DNA of 64,000 bases, from contig NZ_CP083590.1 of assembly GCF_020099395.1 (NCBI RefSeq), forward strand, positions 1,550,001-1,614,000, given 5' to 3'. The translations under genes and the position numbers were made by a program. The notes below the pieces were generated by a model. It was not told where the DNA came from and ran no database searches. It saw nothing but the letters and a program-made list of their open reading frames with translations. Shown piece after piece: positions 18,714-27,395 of this stretch (its first letter is position 1; each line of letters begins with the position of its first letter). Origin of the DNA: Streptomyces mobaraensis (GTDB lineage: Bacteria; Actinomycetota; Actinomycetes; Streptomycetales; Streptomycetaceae).

Positions 18714-19550
18714 ATGACGACCACCCGCACCGTCGACACCACACACGAGCTGGCCGCGTTCCTGCGGGCCCGGCGCGAACGGCTGGACCCGCGCGATCTC
18801 GGTCTGCCGCCAGGACGGCAGGCCCGGCGGACCCCAGGGCTGCGCCGCGAAGAGGTCGCCGAACTGGCCGGGGTGAGCGTCGACTACGTCGTGCGGCTGG
18901 AACAGGGGCGCGGGCCGCGGCCGTCGGCGGACGTGCTGGAGGCGCTGGCCCGTGCGCTGCGCCTGCCCCCCGTCGAACGCGCCTACCTCTTCGACCTGGC
19001 CCGACAGCGCCCCCGCACCGCCGGCCGGCCGGCCACCACCGCGGCACCGCCGCTGGCCGGGCTGGTCGCCGACCTGTCGCCGCTGCCGGCCATGCTGATG
19101 AACCACCGCTACGACATCCTGGCCTGGAACCGCGAAATGACGACGCTGCTCCTGGATTTCGACACGCTTCCTCCGTCGCGGCGCAATGCGATGTGGCTGT
19201 GCCTCGCACATCCGGACATACGCGAGCTCTATGTCGACCGGGAGCGCGTCGTGCGCGAGGGTGTCGCCCACCTGCGCACCGCGTGGGCGGCGCATCCGGA
19301 GGACCGGGCGTTGACCGGTCTCATTGCCGAATTCATGACTCATGATGAGGAATTCGCGCGATGGTGGGCCGAGCGGGACATCCAGGTCAACGGCCGCGGG
19401 CAGAAGGTGATGCGGCATCCCGAAGCCGGAGTGATCGCCCTGTGTTTCGAAGTGCTCATACCGCTTCAGGATCCGAACCAGCGCTTGCTGGTCTTCCGCC
19501 CCGCGGACGAGGCGAGCCGGTCGGCATGGGACCGGCTGTGCGCACCATGA
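18714..19550 (+). CDS. XRE-type regulator with MmyB-like ligand domain
   Basis: 278 residues. HTH in residues ~10-75 (RRTPGLRREEVAELAGVSVD, YVVRLEQGRGPRPSADVLE) followed by the MmyB-like PAS-type ligand domain (MNHRYDILAWNREMTTLLLD, RQRLLVFRPADEAS-like ending). This family usually represses an adjacent oxidoreductase gene and binds a small or fatty-acid-like ligand. ATG 18714 overlaps GGAACGGAC as the only ribosome site. Divergent from the aldo/keto reductase. A second member lies at 30619-31467. Confidence 0.9.
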   Translation: MTTTRTVDTTHELAAFLRARRERLDPRDLGLPPGRQARRTPGLRREEVAELAGVSVDYVVRLEQGRGPRPSADVLEALARALRLPPVERAYLFDLARQRPRTAGRPATTAAPPLAGLVADLSPLPAMLMNHRYDILAWNREMTTLLLDFDTLPPSRRNAMWLCLAHPDIRELYVDRERVVREGVAHLRTAWAAHPEDRALTGLIAEFMTHDEEFARWWAERDIQVNGRGQKVMRHPEAGVIALCFEVLIPLQDPNQRLLVFRPADEASRSAWDRLCAP

Positions 19551-19623
19551 TGCCCGTAGGGGCGCCGGGCCCGCGCTTCGTCGGCCACCGCGCCTGCCGA
19601 AGGAGGGACCGTGCCCCGGTGGC

Positions 19624-21234
19624 TCACCGAGTCACGTCAGGCTTATCCGGCTCGGGCGTACCCCGCTCGGGCGTACCCGGCTCAGGCGTATCCGGCGGGC
19701 CTGGGAGGACCAGCGTGAAGGTGGTCCCGGGGCGCGGGTGGCCGGAGCGGGCGGTGAGGGTGCCGTGGTGGCGCTCGGCGATGTCCCGGGCGATGGCGAG
19801 TCCGAGGCCGCTGCCGCCCGCGTCGCGCGTGCGGGCCTCGTCGAGGCGGGTGAACCGCTCGAAGACGAGCTCGTACTCGTCCGGGGCCAGGGGCGTGCCG
19901 TCGTTGTGGACGGTGACGGTGTGCGCCCGGCCGTCGGTGGTGACGGCCAGGACGACGGCGGTGCGCGCGTGGCGTACGGCGTTGTCGAGGAGGTTGCGCA
20001 GCAGACGGTGGAGCTGTGCGCCGTCGCCGCGGACGGGGGCCCGGTCGGGGCCGGGGCGCAGCGTGACGGGGTGGCCGCGGTGGCGGTACTCGTGGACGAG
20101 TTCCGCGGTGAGGCCGGCCAGGTCGACGAGGGAGTGGGCGGCGGGGCCGTCGGGCCGGTCGGGGCGGGCCAGCAGGAGCAGGTCCTCGGTGAGGGCGTGG
20201 ACGCGCCGGGTGGCCGTGAGGGCGTGGCGGAGCGTCTCGTGCGCGTCGACGGTGTCGGGGTGGGCGAGGGCGGTCTCCAGCTCGTAGCGCAGCGCGGCGA
20301 CGGGAGAGCGCAGTTCGTGCGAGGCGTCCGCGACGAAGCGGCGCTGGCGTTCCACGGCGGTCTCCAGCCGGTCCAGCGTGGTGTTGGTGGTCAGCGCCAG
20401 GCGGCGGACGGGGTCGCGGGCGTCGGGTACGGGGACGCGGCGGTCGAGGCTGGTGTCGGTGATCTCGGCGACCTCCCGGCGGATCGCCTCGACCGGGCGC
20501 AGGGAGCGGCGCGCGGCGGCCCAGGCGAGGGCGGCGACCAGCAGCGCGGCCAGCGGGACGCCCGCCATGAGCGGGGTGCGCAGGGGGACGGTGGCCCGCT
20601 CGGCGTCGTCGGAGGGGACGAGGACGTAGAGGGTGGAACGGCACGATCCGTCGGCCTCGGTGGGCAGGGCGCACGCGGGCGCGGGGGTGTGCACGGCGGT
20701 GGCGAAGACGGTGAGGGTGTGGTGCGCGAGGGCGTGGGCCTGCCGGTGGGCGAGGAGGGCCTGCTGCTCGGCGGAGGTGTCGCTGACGGGCGGCGGCTTC
20801 AGCGTGCCGTCGGGGCGGTGGAAGCGGTCGTGGTCGCGTTCGTCGACCGCGCCGAGGCGGACCGTGCCGCGTTGCGGGCCGCCGGTCGCCCGGCGGGGAG
20901 GCGGGATGGGCGGCGGGGGCAGCCGGGCCGGCAGGCCGGCGAGGTCCTGGGTGCCGCCGGCCGCGGCGACGGTACGGCCCGCCCGGTCGATCTCGATGAG
21001 GGGCCAGCCGCGCAGGGGATCGCCGAGGATCTCCTTGCCGGCGGCCGCCTGGTCGGCGAGCTGGACGGACAGCTCGTACGCCCGGTTGTCCGTCGCCCGG
21101 TAGGCGTCCGCGCGGACGTGCCGGAACAGCCACCACGCCCCGGCGCCGAACAGCAGGAGGGCGGTGACTCCCGCCACGAGCGCGATGCGCGCCTGTCCGG
21201 GGACGCGACGGAGCAGGGCCGGGGCGGCGGCCAT
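19624..21234 (-). CDS. Sensor histidine kinase
   Basis: 536 residues, membrane-bound. Segment 1 at ~17-38 (ALVAGVTALLLFGAGAWWLF), an extracytoplasmic sensor region of ~180 residues rich in proline and histidine, segment 2 at ~225-245, then HAMP, the H-box ADASHELRSPVAALRYELE, N-box LLRNLLDNAVRHA and G-box GGSGLGLAIARDIAERHHG. The start overlaps the stop of the response regulator by one base (TGATG), so the pair is translationally coupled. The C-terminal tail PDTPEPGTPERGTPEPDKPD comes from short repeats in the DNA at 19630-19690. Signal unknown. Confidence 0.93.
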   Translation of the reverse strand: MAAAPALLRRVPGQARIALVAGVTALLLFGAGAWWLFRHVRADAYRATDNRAYELSVQLADQAAAGKEILGDPLRGWPLIEIDRAGRTVAAAGGTQDLAGLPARLPPPPIPPPRRATGGPQRGTVRLGAVDERDHDRFHRPDGTLKPPPVSDTSAEQQALLAHRQAHALAHHTLTVFATAVHTPAPACALPTEADGSCRSTLYVLVPSDDAERATVPLRTPLMAGVPLAALLVAALAWAAARRSLRPVEAIRREVAEITDTSLDRRVPVPDARDPVRRLALTTNTTLDRLETAVERQRRFVADASHELRSPVAALRYELETALAHPDTVDAHETLRHALTATRRVHALTEDLLLLARPDRPDGPAAHSLVDLAGLTAELVHEYRHRGHPVTLRPGPDRAPVRGDGAQLHRLLRNLLDNAVRHARTAVVLAVTTDGRAHTVTVHNDGTPLAPDEYELVFERFTRLDEARTRDAGGSGLGLAIARDIAERHHGTLTARSGHPRPGTTFTLVLPGPPDTPEPGTPERGTPEPDKPDVTR

Positions 21235-21926
21235 CAGAACCGCTCACGGGGCGTGAGGCGGTACCCGTACCCGCGCACGGTCTCGATGCTGTGCGTGGCG
21301 AAGGGGGCGTCGACCTTCTTGCGGAGGGTCGAGATGTAGACCTCCACGATGGCGGTGCCCCCGGTGTAGGCCGGGTCCCAGACCTCGTCGAGGATCTCCT
21401 CCTTCGACACCGGGCGGTCCGGTGTGTGCAGCAGGCAGGTGAGGATCGCGAACTCCTTCGGCGTCAGGGCGAACTCCACGTCGCCCCGGCCCGCGCGGCG
21501 GGAGGTCACGTCCGCCCACAGGTCGCCGACGCGCAGCACGGACCGGTCGGCGGCGGTGGCGGCGGCGCCCCGGCGCAGCAGGGCCCGCAAGCGGGCGAGG
21601 AGGACGACCGAGGAGAACGGCTTGACCAGGTAGTCGTCGGCGCCGGTGTCCAGCCCCTCCGCCTCGTCGTACTCGCCGTCCTTCGCGGTGAGCATCAGCA
21701 CGGGCGTGGTGAGGCCCGCGGCGCGGAGGGCGGCGCAGATGCGGTAGCCGTTCGGACCGGGGAGCATGATGTCGAGCACGATGACCGCGTGGCCACCGGT
21801 CAGGGCCCGCTGCAGCCCGGTGGTGCCGTCGCGGACGAGCTCGACGTCGTAGCCCTCCGCGGTGAGGCCGCGCTGGAGGGCGGGCCCGAGCTGCGGGTCG
21901 TCCTCGATGACCAGGATGCCTTTCAC
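21234..21926 (-). CDS. OmpR/PhoB-type response regulator
   Basis: 230 residues. Receiver domain with acidic pair IEDDPQLG, phospho-acceptor Asp in VIVLDIMLPG, and Lys in DDYLVKPFSS; winged-helix DNA-binding domain in the C-terminal 95 residues (LTPKEFAILTCLL, STLRKKVDAPF, TVRGYGYRL). Partner of the kinase immediately downstream. The GTG start lies inside a 17-base duplication that repeats the first five codons upstream; the copied GAAAGG 9 bases before GTG is the only ribosome-site-like sequence. Confidence 0.94.
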   Translation of the reverse strand: MKGILVIEDDPQLGPALQRGLTAEGYDVELVRDGTTGLQRALTGGHAVIVLDIMLPGPNGYRICAALRAAGLTTPVLMLTAKDGEYDEAEGLDTGADDYLVKPFSSVVLLARLRALLRRGAAATAADRSVLRVGDLWADVTSRRAGRGDVEFALTPKEFAILTCLLHTPDRPVSKEEILDEVWDPAYTGGTAIVEVYISTLRKKVDAPFATHSIETVRGYGYRLTPRERF

Positions 21927-21944
21927 GACAGGATGCCTTTCACG
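21912..21944. repeat. 17-base tandem duplication over the response-regulator start
   Basis: CAGGATGCCTTTCACG occurs at 21912-21927 and again at 21929-21944. On the coding strand this places a second GTGAAAGGCATCCTG in front of the true start; the upstream copy runs into a stop after six codons. Confidence 0.85.
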
Positions 21945-22093
21945 GGATGAAGCCTGTCATGTCGACCGGCTTCTCCCTTAAGACGGCCTTTGGCTTCTTT
22001 AGATCATCTTTGGGCGGATTGCCGCATGCTGTGTCTCCGCCACACGGCCCCACCAGCCCAACCAGCCGCCCACCGCCGGAGGCGTGCGACCCC

Positions 22094-23368
22094 ATGCGTA
22101 TTTCCTTCCTCCTCCACAACGCCTACACCATCGGCGGCACGATCAGATCGACGTTCAACCTCGCCGCCGCACTGGCCGCCGCCGACCACGACGTGGAGAT
22201 CGTCTCGGCCCTCCGCTACCGCGCGACGCCCGCCATGGGCGCCCCGCCGGGCGTCCGGCTGACCCATCTGGTGGACCTGTGCCCCGGCTCCCCGCACTAC
22301 GACGGCGACGACCCCCGCCACGCCCGTCCCGCCCGCGTCTTCCCCCGCGCGGACGGCCGCCACCGGCAGTACAGCCGCCTCACGGACGAACGCATCGGCC
22401 GGTACCTGTCCGGGCTGGAGACGGACGTGATCGTCGGCACCCGGCCGGGCCTCAACGTGCACATCGCCCGGCAGGCCCACCCCGCCGCCATCCGCGTGGG
22501 CCAGGAACACCTCACCCTCTCCGGCCACGGCCTGCGCATGCGCCACGAGATACGCCACCGCTACCCCTTGCTGGACGCGCTCACCACGGTGACCGAAGCC
22601 GACGCCCACGCCTACCGCGGGCTCGCCCTGCCGGGCGTACGGGTGCGGGCGATAGCGAACAGCGTCCCCGCCGCGGCCGAGGGCACGACCGCCGCCACCG
22701 ACCGGAAAGTCGTCGTGGCCGCCGGACGCCTCATCCCGGTGAAGCGCTACGACCTCCTCATCAGGGCCTTCGCCGGCGTCGTCGCCGCCCACCCCGACTG
22801 GCGGCTCCGCATCTTCGGCCGAGGCGACACCACCGGCGACGAACGACGGGCCCTGACCTCCCTCATCGACACCCTCGGCCTGCACAACCACGTCACCCTC
22901 AACGACCACACAGGCACCCTGGACTCCGAGCTGGCGAAAGCTTCCATAGCCGTCTCCACCTCCGACCGGGAGTCCTTCGGCATGACCATCGTCGAAGCCA
23001 TGCGCTCCGGCCTCCCGGTCGTCGCGACCGACTGCCCGAACGGCCCGCGCGAGATCATCACCGACGGCGTCGACGGCCACCTGGTCCGCCCGGGCGACGC
23101 GGCGGGCATCACCGCCGCGTTGTGCGCCCTGATCCGCGACGAGGCGACGCGCCACCGCATGGGCGAAGCGGCCCACCGGAACGCGGCACGCTTCACCCCG
23201 TCCCACATCGCCGCGCAACACCTGGCCTTGTACGAGGACTTGCTGAGCAAAGGCCCGGGCAAACGCACCCTCGGTCCCCTACGGGAAGCCGCCCACCGCT
23301 CACGCACCGCCGCCATCGACACGGCGCATGCGTGGCGGTCGACGGCGCGGCGCGCGCTGAAGAGGTGA
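22094..23368 (+). CDS. Glycosyltransferase family 4
   Basis: 424 residues, GT-B fold. N-terminal acceptor half MRISFLLHNAYTIGGTIRST; C-terminal nucleotide-sugar half with VVVAAGRLIPVKRYDLLIRA, STSDRESFGMTIVEAMRSGL (retaining E-x7-E type) and VVATDCPNGPREIITDGVDG. Transfers a sugar from an NDP-sugar, acceptor unknown; family members often act on cell-wall or capsular glycans. GGAGG lies 11 bases before ATG 22094; the frame extends to 21947 without a better site. Divergent from the two-component system, so co-regulation is possible. Confidence 0.9.
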   Translation: MRISFLLHNAYTIGGTIRSTFNLAAALAAADHDVEIVSALRYRATPAMGAPPGVRLTHLVDLCPGSPHYDGDDPRHARPARVFPRADGRHRQYSRLTDERIGRYLSGLETDVIVGTRPGLNVHIARQAHPAAIRVGQEHLTLSGHGLRMRHEIRHRYPLLDALTTVTEADAHAYRGLALPGVRVRAIANSVPAAAEGTTAATDRKVVVAAGRLIPVKRYDLLIRAFAGVVAAHPDWRLRIFGRGDTTGDERRALTSLIDTLGLHNHVTLNDHTGTLDSELAKASIAVSTSDRESFGMTIVEAMRSGLPVVATDCPNGPREIITDGVDGHLVRPGDAAGITAALCALIRDEATRHRMGEAAHRNAARFTPSHIAAQHLALYEDLLSKGPGKRTLGPLREAAHRSRTAAIDTAHAWRSTARRALKR

Positions 23369-23374
23369 CCCCTG

Positions 23375-23848
23375 CTACCGGGTCGCCCCATCGGGCCAGA
23401 TGACCTGAGTGGGAACGCCGTGACGCTCGGCGTACGCCACGACGTCGGCGGTGCCGCCGTAGCCGCGCGCCGGCTCACCATCCCAAACGGCGACGAGCCG
23501 GTCGACGAGCCCCACCATCAGTTCGCTGCCCGCCATGTGGGCGTGCGAGTCGGAGCTTCGCAGTCCCGTGGCGTGCACGTCGGCAGCTCGGCGCATCAGC
23601 TCGTCGTACTCCGCGTGATGCCAGAGCGGCAGTCCCTGCCGGTACTCCTTGGCGGGAACGACGACTTCGAGCCGCCCGCCATGGGCGAGAACCTCTTGCG
23701 CCAGCCATGTGTCCGGTCCGTCCGCGAGGCAGCTCACAACTACCAGATCCGCGGCGTCCAGGGACTTGACCATGGCAGCGAGCTCCGGACGAACCTGCCT
23801 CTCGACTTCGGCCGCGAGACCACGGTGGCCGGTGATCCCCATCCTCAT
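23375..23848 (-). CDS. SLOG-like Rossmann-fold protein
   Basis: 157 residues beginning MRMGITGHRGL, with DLVVVSCLADGPDTWLAQEV and a late VDRLVAVWDGEPARGYGGTA, the layout of SLOG/YpsA-type proteins that bind nucleotides or nucleotide-derived ligands (T-G-H-R loop, then G-x-G/D-G loop and D-G-x-x-x-G-G-T near the end). GGGAGG is 5 bases before ATG 23848. Stand-alone, convergent with the glycosyltransferase and divergent from the XRE-TPR regulator at 23988. SLOG proteins are often sensors in defence or stress modules; no effector is fused here. Confidence 0.7.
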   Translation of the reverse strand: MRMGITGHRGLAAEVERQVRPELAAMVKSLDAADLVVVSCLADGPDTWLAQEVLAHGGRLEVVVPAKEYRQGLPLWHHAEYDELMRRAADVHATGLRSSDSHAHMAGSELMVGLVDRLVAVWDGEPARGYGGTADVVAYAERHGVPTQVIWPDGATR

Positions 23849-23987
23849 ATGCCCCTCCCGTGACAGAAATGCGCTGAGCAGCCGTCCACCGTCAACTGTG
23901 ACGCCTGTTCCCGGCCTTCAGGGGACCCCCGAGAGGCCGGGACGGGTACGTTCGAAGGTGACCGACGGTGGAACGGAGTGATCGGCC

Positions 23988-25229
23988 ATGCGGTGGAGCG
24001 ACTACAGCAACGGCGAGCGCATCAAGATCCTGCGGGGCAGGGACGTCAACCAGGCCGCTCTGGCCGAGATGACGGGCCTGTCCATCGCCACCATCCAGAA
24101 GGCTGAGCAGGACAAGCAGCTTTCGCTCAACACGCTCATGCAGATCGCCGACGCGCTGGGCGTGGACACGTCGGTCATCCTGGGGCAGCAGGCCCCGCGC
24201 CGGGCCATGGCACAGTCCGACCGAACGATGTTGCGAGCCCTCTCCCAGGCTGTGCACGACACCGCGGCCGGGATGCTCCCGGAGACCGCCGCCGGGAGCG
24301 ACGAACGCGCCCTGCGGGTGGCCATCGGCAAGTGCTGGGATCTCTACTGGCAGGGGCACTACACCAAGGCCGGCGCGCTGGTGGTGCCGGTTCTCGCCGA
24401 GGCTGCCGTCCACCTCGACGAACGTCCCGCCGGAAGCCAGGGCACCGCGTGGGGGCTCCTTGCCGACGCCTACAGGTTGGCGGCGTACGTCGCGAACCTG
24501 ATGGGGTCGCGCGACCTCGCCTACGCGGCGATCGGCCAGGCACAGGCAGCCGCGGAACGGTCGGACGACGAGTTGCGGCCCGCCCTCGTCAGGTCGGGCC
24601 GCGCCTGGGTGTACCTCCGCGACGCGCGGTTGGACGACGCGCTGCGTCTGGCCGAGAAGGCGGCGGTGGACATCGAGCCGCGGTTCTCGCGAGCGACCTC
24701 GGACCAGTTGACCGTCTACGGCTCGCACATCAATTTCGCGGCGGTCGTGGCCAGCCGCATGCAGAAGAAAGACCTGGTCAAGGGCTTCCTGTCTCTGGCG
24801 ACCGCGACGGGCGCCCGACTGGGCGCCGAACACCGCGCCCACGGCACGCTGTTCGGGCCGGTCACGGCCGACACGCAGGCGGTCGGCATCGCCGTGGCAC
24901 TCGGGCAGGCCGGCAAGGCCCTGGAGCTGGTCCGGGGCATCCCGGAGAACAGCCTGAGCGCCCTCACCGAGGCCGCGCGCAACCGCTTCGCGATGGACAA
25001 GGCCATGGCCCAGGCCGACGCCCGGCTGTGGGACGCCTCCCTCGACACGCTGGAAAAGGCCCTGATCCAAGCCCCCGTGTGGGCCCGCCACCAAGCACTG
25101 CCCAGCGTGATCGTCCAGAAGGTCGGACGGGCTTCGACAGCCCGCGTCCGCCGCGTATCGGCGCTGATCGGCGTACGCCCTGGCGTCGAGTCCGGCTTCG
25201 CCCGGGCAACGGCCAAGGCCGCGCCGTAG
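23988..25229 (+). CDS. XRE-type HTH regulator with TPR-like C-terminus (copy 1)
   Basis: 413 residues. HTH at ~8-65 (MTGLSIATIQKAEQDKQLSL, then TSVILGQQAPRR), followed by ~330 residues of helical repeats typical of TPR-type peptide- or protein-binding regulators. It is paralogous to the gene at 25438: the same ...LGQQAPR..., VEPRFSRA/IEPRFSRA and VWARHQALPSVI/EWVRHQALPGVI segments in the same order. A possible 9-bp hairpin (TCCCGGCCT/AGGCCGGGA, 23909-23942) lies upstream. Target genes and ligand unknown; divergence from the SLOG gene suggests local control. Confidence 0.85.
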   Translation: MRWSDYSNGERIKILRGRDVNQAALAEMTGLSIATIQKAEQDKQLSLNTLMQIADALGVDTSVILGQQAPRRAMAQSDRTMLRALSQAVHDTAAGMLPETAAGSDERALRVAIGKCWDLYWQGHYTKAGALVVPVLAEAAVHLDERPAGSQGTAWGLLADAYRLAAYVANLMGSRDLAYAAIGQAQAAAERSDDELRPALVRSGRAWVYLRDARLDDALRLAEKAAVDIEPRFSRATSDQLTVYGSHINFAAVVASRMQKKDLVKGFLSLATATGARLGAEHRAHGTLFGPVTADTQAVGIAVALGQAGKALELVRGIPENSLSALTEAARNRFAMDKAMAQADARLWDASLDTLEKALIQAPVWARHQALPSVIVQKVGRASTARVRRVSALIGVRPGVESGFARATAKAAP

Positions 25230-25246
25230 GGTCGGTTCGGCCGCGT

Positions 25247-25289
25247 GGAGGAGGGGGACTCGTACGCGGCGTACGAGTCCGCCTCCTCC
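25247..25289. terminator. Hairpin terminator after copy 1
   Basis: Inner stem GGACTCGTACG (25256-25266) pairs with CGTACGAGTCC (25270-25280), loop CGG; outer GGAGGAGG (25247-25254) pairs with CCTCCTCC (25282-25289). A related stem follows copy 2 at 26646. Confidence 0.8.
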
Positions 25290-25437
25290 GCTGTTCAACG
25301 CCCGCACCGGACAGCCGAACCGACACGACCGTGATACTTCACCCACCCCAGCCGCTCCACTCTGAGCGCAGGCGCCGCGCCGCAATGCCTACCATCGGAC
25401 GGTAAGTCACCAAGTTCTCCGACCTCTTGGGGTGGCC

Positions 25438-26649
25438 ATGGCCAGTTGGGCGGATCTGACGACCGGCAAGCGGATCAAGGCCCTGCGCGGCTCCGACATG
25501 ACGCAACAGGGCCTCGCCGAGGCGGCCGGCGTCTCGTTGGCCCTGGTGCAGAAGGCGGAGCAGGACAAGGGGGACCTCTCCGTGGGCTCCCTGCTCAAGC
25601 TCGCCGCCGCGCTGCGCACGGACGTGTCTGTGCTGCTCGGCCAGCAGGCGCCGCGGCACGGAATGAACCGCGAGGACCGCACGGCGCTGCGGCGCCTCTC
25701 GGACGCCGTCCACGAAAGTGCGCTGGGAGACTGGGACGCGATCGAGGACCCGAGCGGCATCGCGGAACTCGCCCACGCTCGGGACGAGGCATGGGCCGCG
25801 TACTGGGCCGGTGACAACATCCACGTCAGCACGCTCGCCGCCAAGGTGCTTCTGGAAGGGCACGCCCGGTACGCGACCGCGACGGACGCCGAGCGGGAGC
25901 GGCTCGGGGCGATCCTGGCGAGTACCTACCGCGTGGCCGCGTCGTGTGCCAACGGGTTCGGGCAGCGTGATCTCGCCCTGGCGGCGCTGGTATCGGCGAA
26001 GCGGTGGGCCACCGCAGCCGACGATCCGGTGCTCCTCGCCCTCCTGGAGTCCACCTTGTCGTGGGTGCACCTCCGCAGCGCCAAGCTCCCGCGGGCCATG
26101 GCCGTCGCCGAGCGCGCCGCCCTGACTGTGGAGCCCAGGTTCAGCCGCGCGTCAGAGCCCGAACTGGTCGCCTACGGTCGGTTGATGATCTCCGCCGCGG
26201 TAGCCGCCTCCCGCCACGAGGACGAGGAATCGGCCCAGAACTACCTGTCACAGGCAACGGCGGCAGCCGCCCGTCTCGGCCGGGACGTGGACCTCTACGG
26301 CACGAGCTTCGGACCGACGGCGGCCAAGGCGGAGGCCGTGGGCGTCCACGTGGCGCTGAAGAACTTCGGGCGCGCGCTCAAGCTCGCCACGGAACCCGGG
26401 ATGCAGGGGCTTCCCCGCACCATGTCCATGGTGGCGAGGAACCGGTACAGGCTCGACGTGGCCCTCGCCCAATGTGCCGCAGGGCTCTACGACCAGGCCG
26501 GTGACACACTCATCGAGGTGGGACTCGAAGCACCCGAGTGGGTGCGGCACCAGGCTCTCCCCGGGGTGATCGGACGCCGTCTGGCGAAGGTCTCCTCAGC
26601 GAGGGTCCGCAGCATCAGTCAACTCATCGGCGTGCCCTTGATCGCGTGA
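25438..26649 (+). CDS. XRE-type HTH regulator with TPR-like C-terminus (copy 2)
   Basis: 403 residues, paralogue of the preceding gene (HTH GLAEAAGVSLALVQKAEQDK; SVLLGQQAPRHG; VEPRFSRASEPELVAYG). The two differ at many positions, so duplication is not recent. ATG 25438 has GGGG about 5 bases upstream; a GTG two codons earlier (25432) is an alternative. Followed by a hairpin that overlaps its stop and by three small co-directional genes. Probably senses a peptide or small molecule through the helical domain, by analogy with Rgg/PlcR-type architecture; this is inference. Confidence 0.85.
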   Translation: MASWADLTTGKRIKALRGSDMTQQGLAEAAGVSLALVQKAEQDKGDLSVGSLLKLAAALRTDVSVLLGQQAPRHGMNREDRTALRRLSDAVHESALGDWDAIEDPSGIAELAHARDEAWAAYWAGDNIHVSTLAAKVLLEGHARYATATDAERERLGAILASTYRVAASCANGFGQRDLALAALVSAKRWATAADDPVLLALLESTLSWVHLRSAKLPRAMAVAERAALTVEPRFSRASEPELVAYGRLMISAAVAASRHEDEESAQNYLSQATAAAARLGRDVDLYGTSFGPTAAKAEAVGVHVALKNFGRALKLATEPGMQGLPRTMSMVARNRYRLDVALAQCAAGLYDQAGDTLIEVGLEAPEWVRHQALPGVIGRRLAKVSSARVRSISQLIGVPLIA

Positions 26650-26672
26650 CTCATACGGAGCGTACGAGTCAC
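26646..26672. terminator. Hairpin overlapping the stop of copy 2
   Basis: GTGACTCATACG (26646-26657) pairs with CGTACGAGTCAC (26661-26672) with one mismatch, loop GAG. The core GACTCRTACG/CGTACGAGTC is shared with the hairpin after copy 1. It could be a terminator, or an operator carried with each copy. Confidence 0.65.
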
Positions 26673-26742
26673 TCTCGGTGACCTTGAGCGGTCGTACGCT
26701 TCGTCGGTTCCCCCTCCGCGCCTCCCACAGCAAGATGCAGGT

Positions 26743-27213
26743 ATGCCGGGAAAACAGCGTGGCGAGCCCCGACCCACCTCTGCGGGAAACCGTTCGGCGA
26801 GCGACCACGAGCGCCGTCGCCGCCTCCTGGACATAGCCTCCGGCTTCGAGTCGTCCGTCGTGCGCTTCCCTTGCGTGATCTACGTCCACGCGACGACCGC
26901 GGCCGATTTGGCGCTTGGTCTCCAGGAATGCCGAGACTGCGCCTACGCGCTCGGCTGGCACGTCGTCGGCACGATCGCCTGGACCGGCGAGCGGTGTCGC
27001 ACCGTGGAGCACCGCAACCTCGATCGAGCCATCAGCTACTTCTGGGAACGCCGGGCGAAGGCTCTCCTCACGGTGCACCAGGCCATGCTGCCCCGCTCCG
27101 GAGACCAGTACCGCGCCTTCGTCAGCACGATCGAGGCCCACAACGGCTTCGTGCACTTCAGGAAACCGGCGGCGGGAGCTCCGTCGGCCGAGAGGGGCGA
27201 CGGCTCATGGTGA
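26743..27213 (+). CDS. Serine-recombinase-fold protein lacking the catalytic serine
   Basis: 156 residues. Residues ~44-140 follow the resolvase N-terminal fold in order: strand and loop CVIYVHATTAADL, then LQECRDCAYALGWHVVGTI (compare Q-R-x-x-C-x-x-Y-A-x-x-x-G-W-x-V-V), a mid-domain R91 helix, KALLTVHQAMLPRSGDQYR and a last helix. The usual Y-x-R-V-S-T motif reads Y47-V-H-A-T51-T, so the nucleophilic Ser is Thr and the Arg is His. No C-terminal DNA-binding domain is present. This suggests a non-catalytic relative. The start codon has only a weak ribosome site. The next gene overlaps by 7 bases. The fold assignment is by eye and needs a structure search. Confidence 0.55.
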   Translation: MPGKQRGEPRPTSAGNRSASDHERRRRLLDIASGFESSVVRFPCVIYVHATTAADLALGLQECRDCAYALGWHVVGTIAWTGERCRTVEHRNLDRAISYFWERRAKALLTVHQAMLPRSGDQYRAFVSTIEAHNGFVHFRKPAAGAPSAERGDGSW

Positions 27214-27395
27214 GATACGGCAACTGGGCCACCGACACCCGCGACGGCCGGCTCGGCCAGGTGGTACGCCAGAAGCTCGCGTACGTCGTGCTGCGCGCAC
27301 CGGACGGCGGCAGTGAGTGGGACTGCCCGTTCGACGACCACCGCATCGCGACAGTGCGGGAGCTCAAGGACGCCGGTCTCTGGGAGCGACGATGA
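27207..27395 (+). CDS. Small conserved hypothetical protein
   Basis: 62 residues, MVRYGNWATDTRDGRLGQVV start and EWDCPFDDHRIATVRELKD near the end; probably a small beta-barrel. GAGGGG precedes ATG 27207, which overlaps the end of the previous gene; its own stop overlaps the next ATG (ATGA). Small proteins with W-A-x-D-T-R and E-W-D-C motifs are common beside Streptomyces HTH regulators, function unknown. Confidence 0.75.
   Translation: MVRYGNWATDTRDGRLGQVVRQKLAYVVLRAPDGGSEWDCPFDDHRIATVRELKDAGLWERR

Noticed and set aside
18597..19418. Long N-terminal extension of the aldo/keto reductase
   Set aside because: It is antisense to the MmyB-type regulator; ATG 18596 has a good ribosome site and gives the normal family length.
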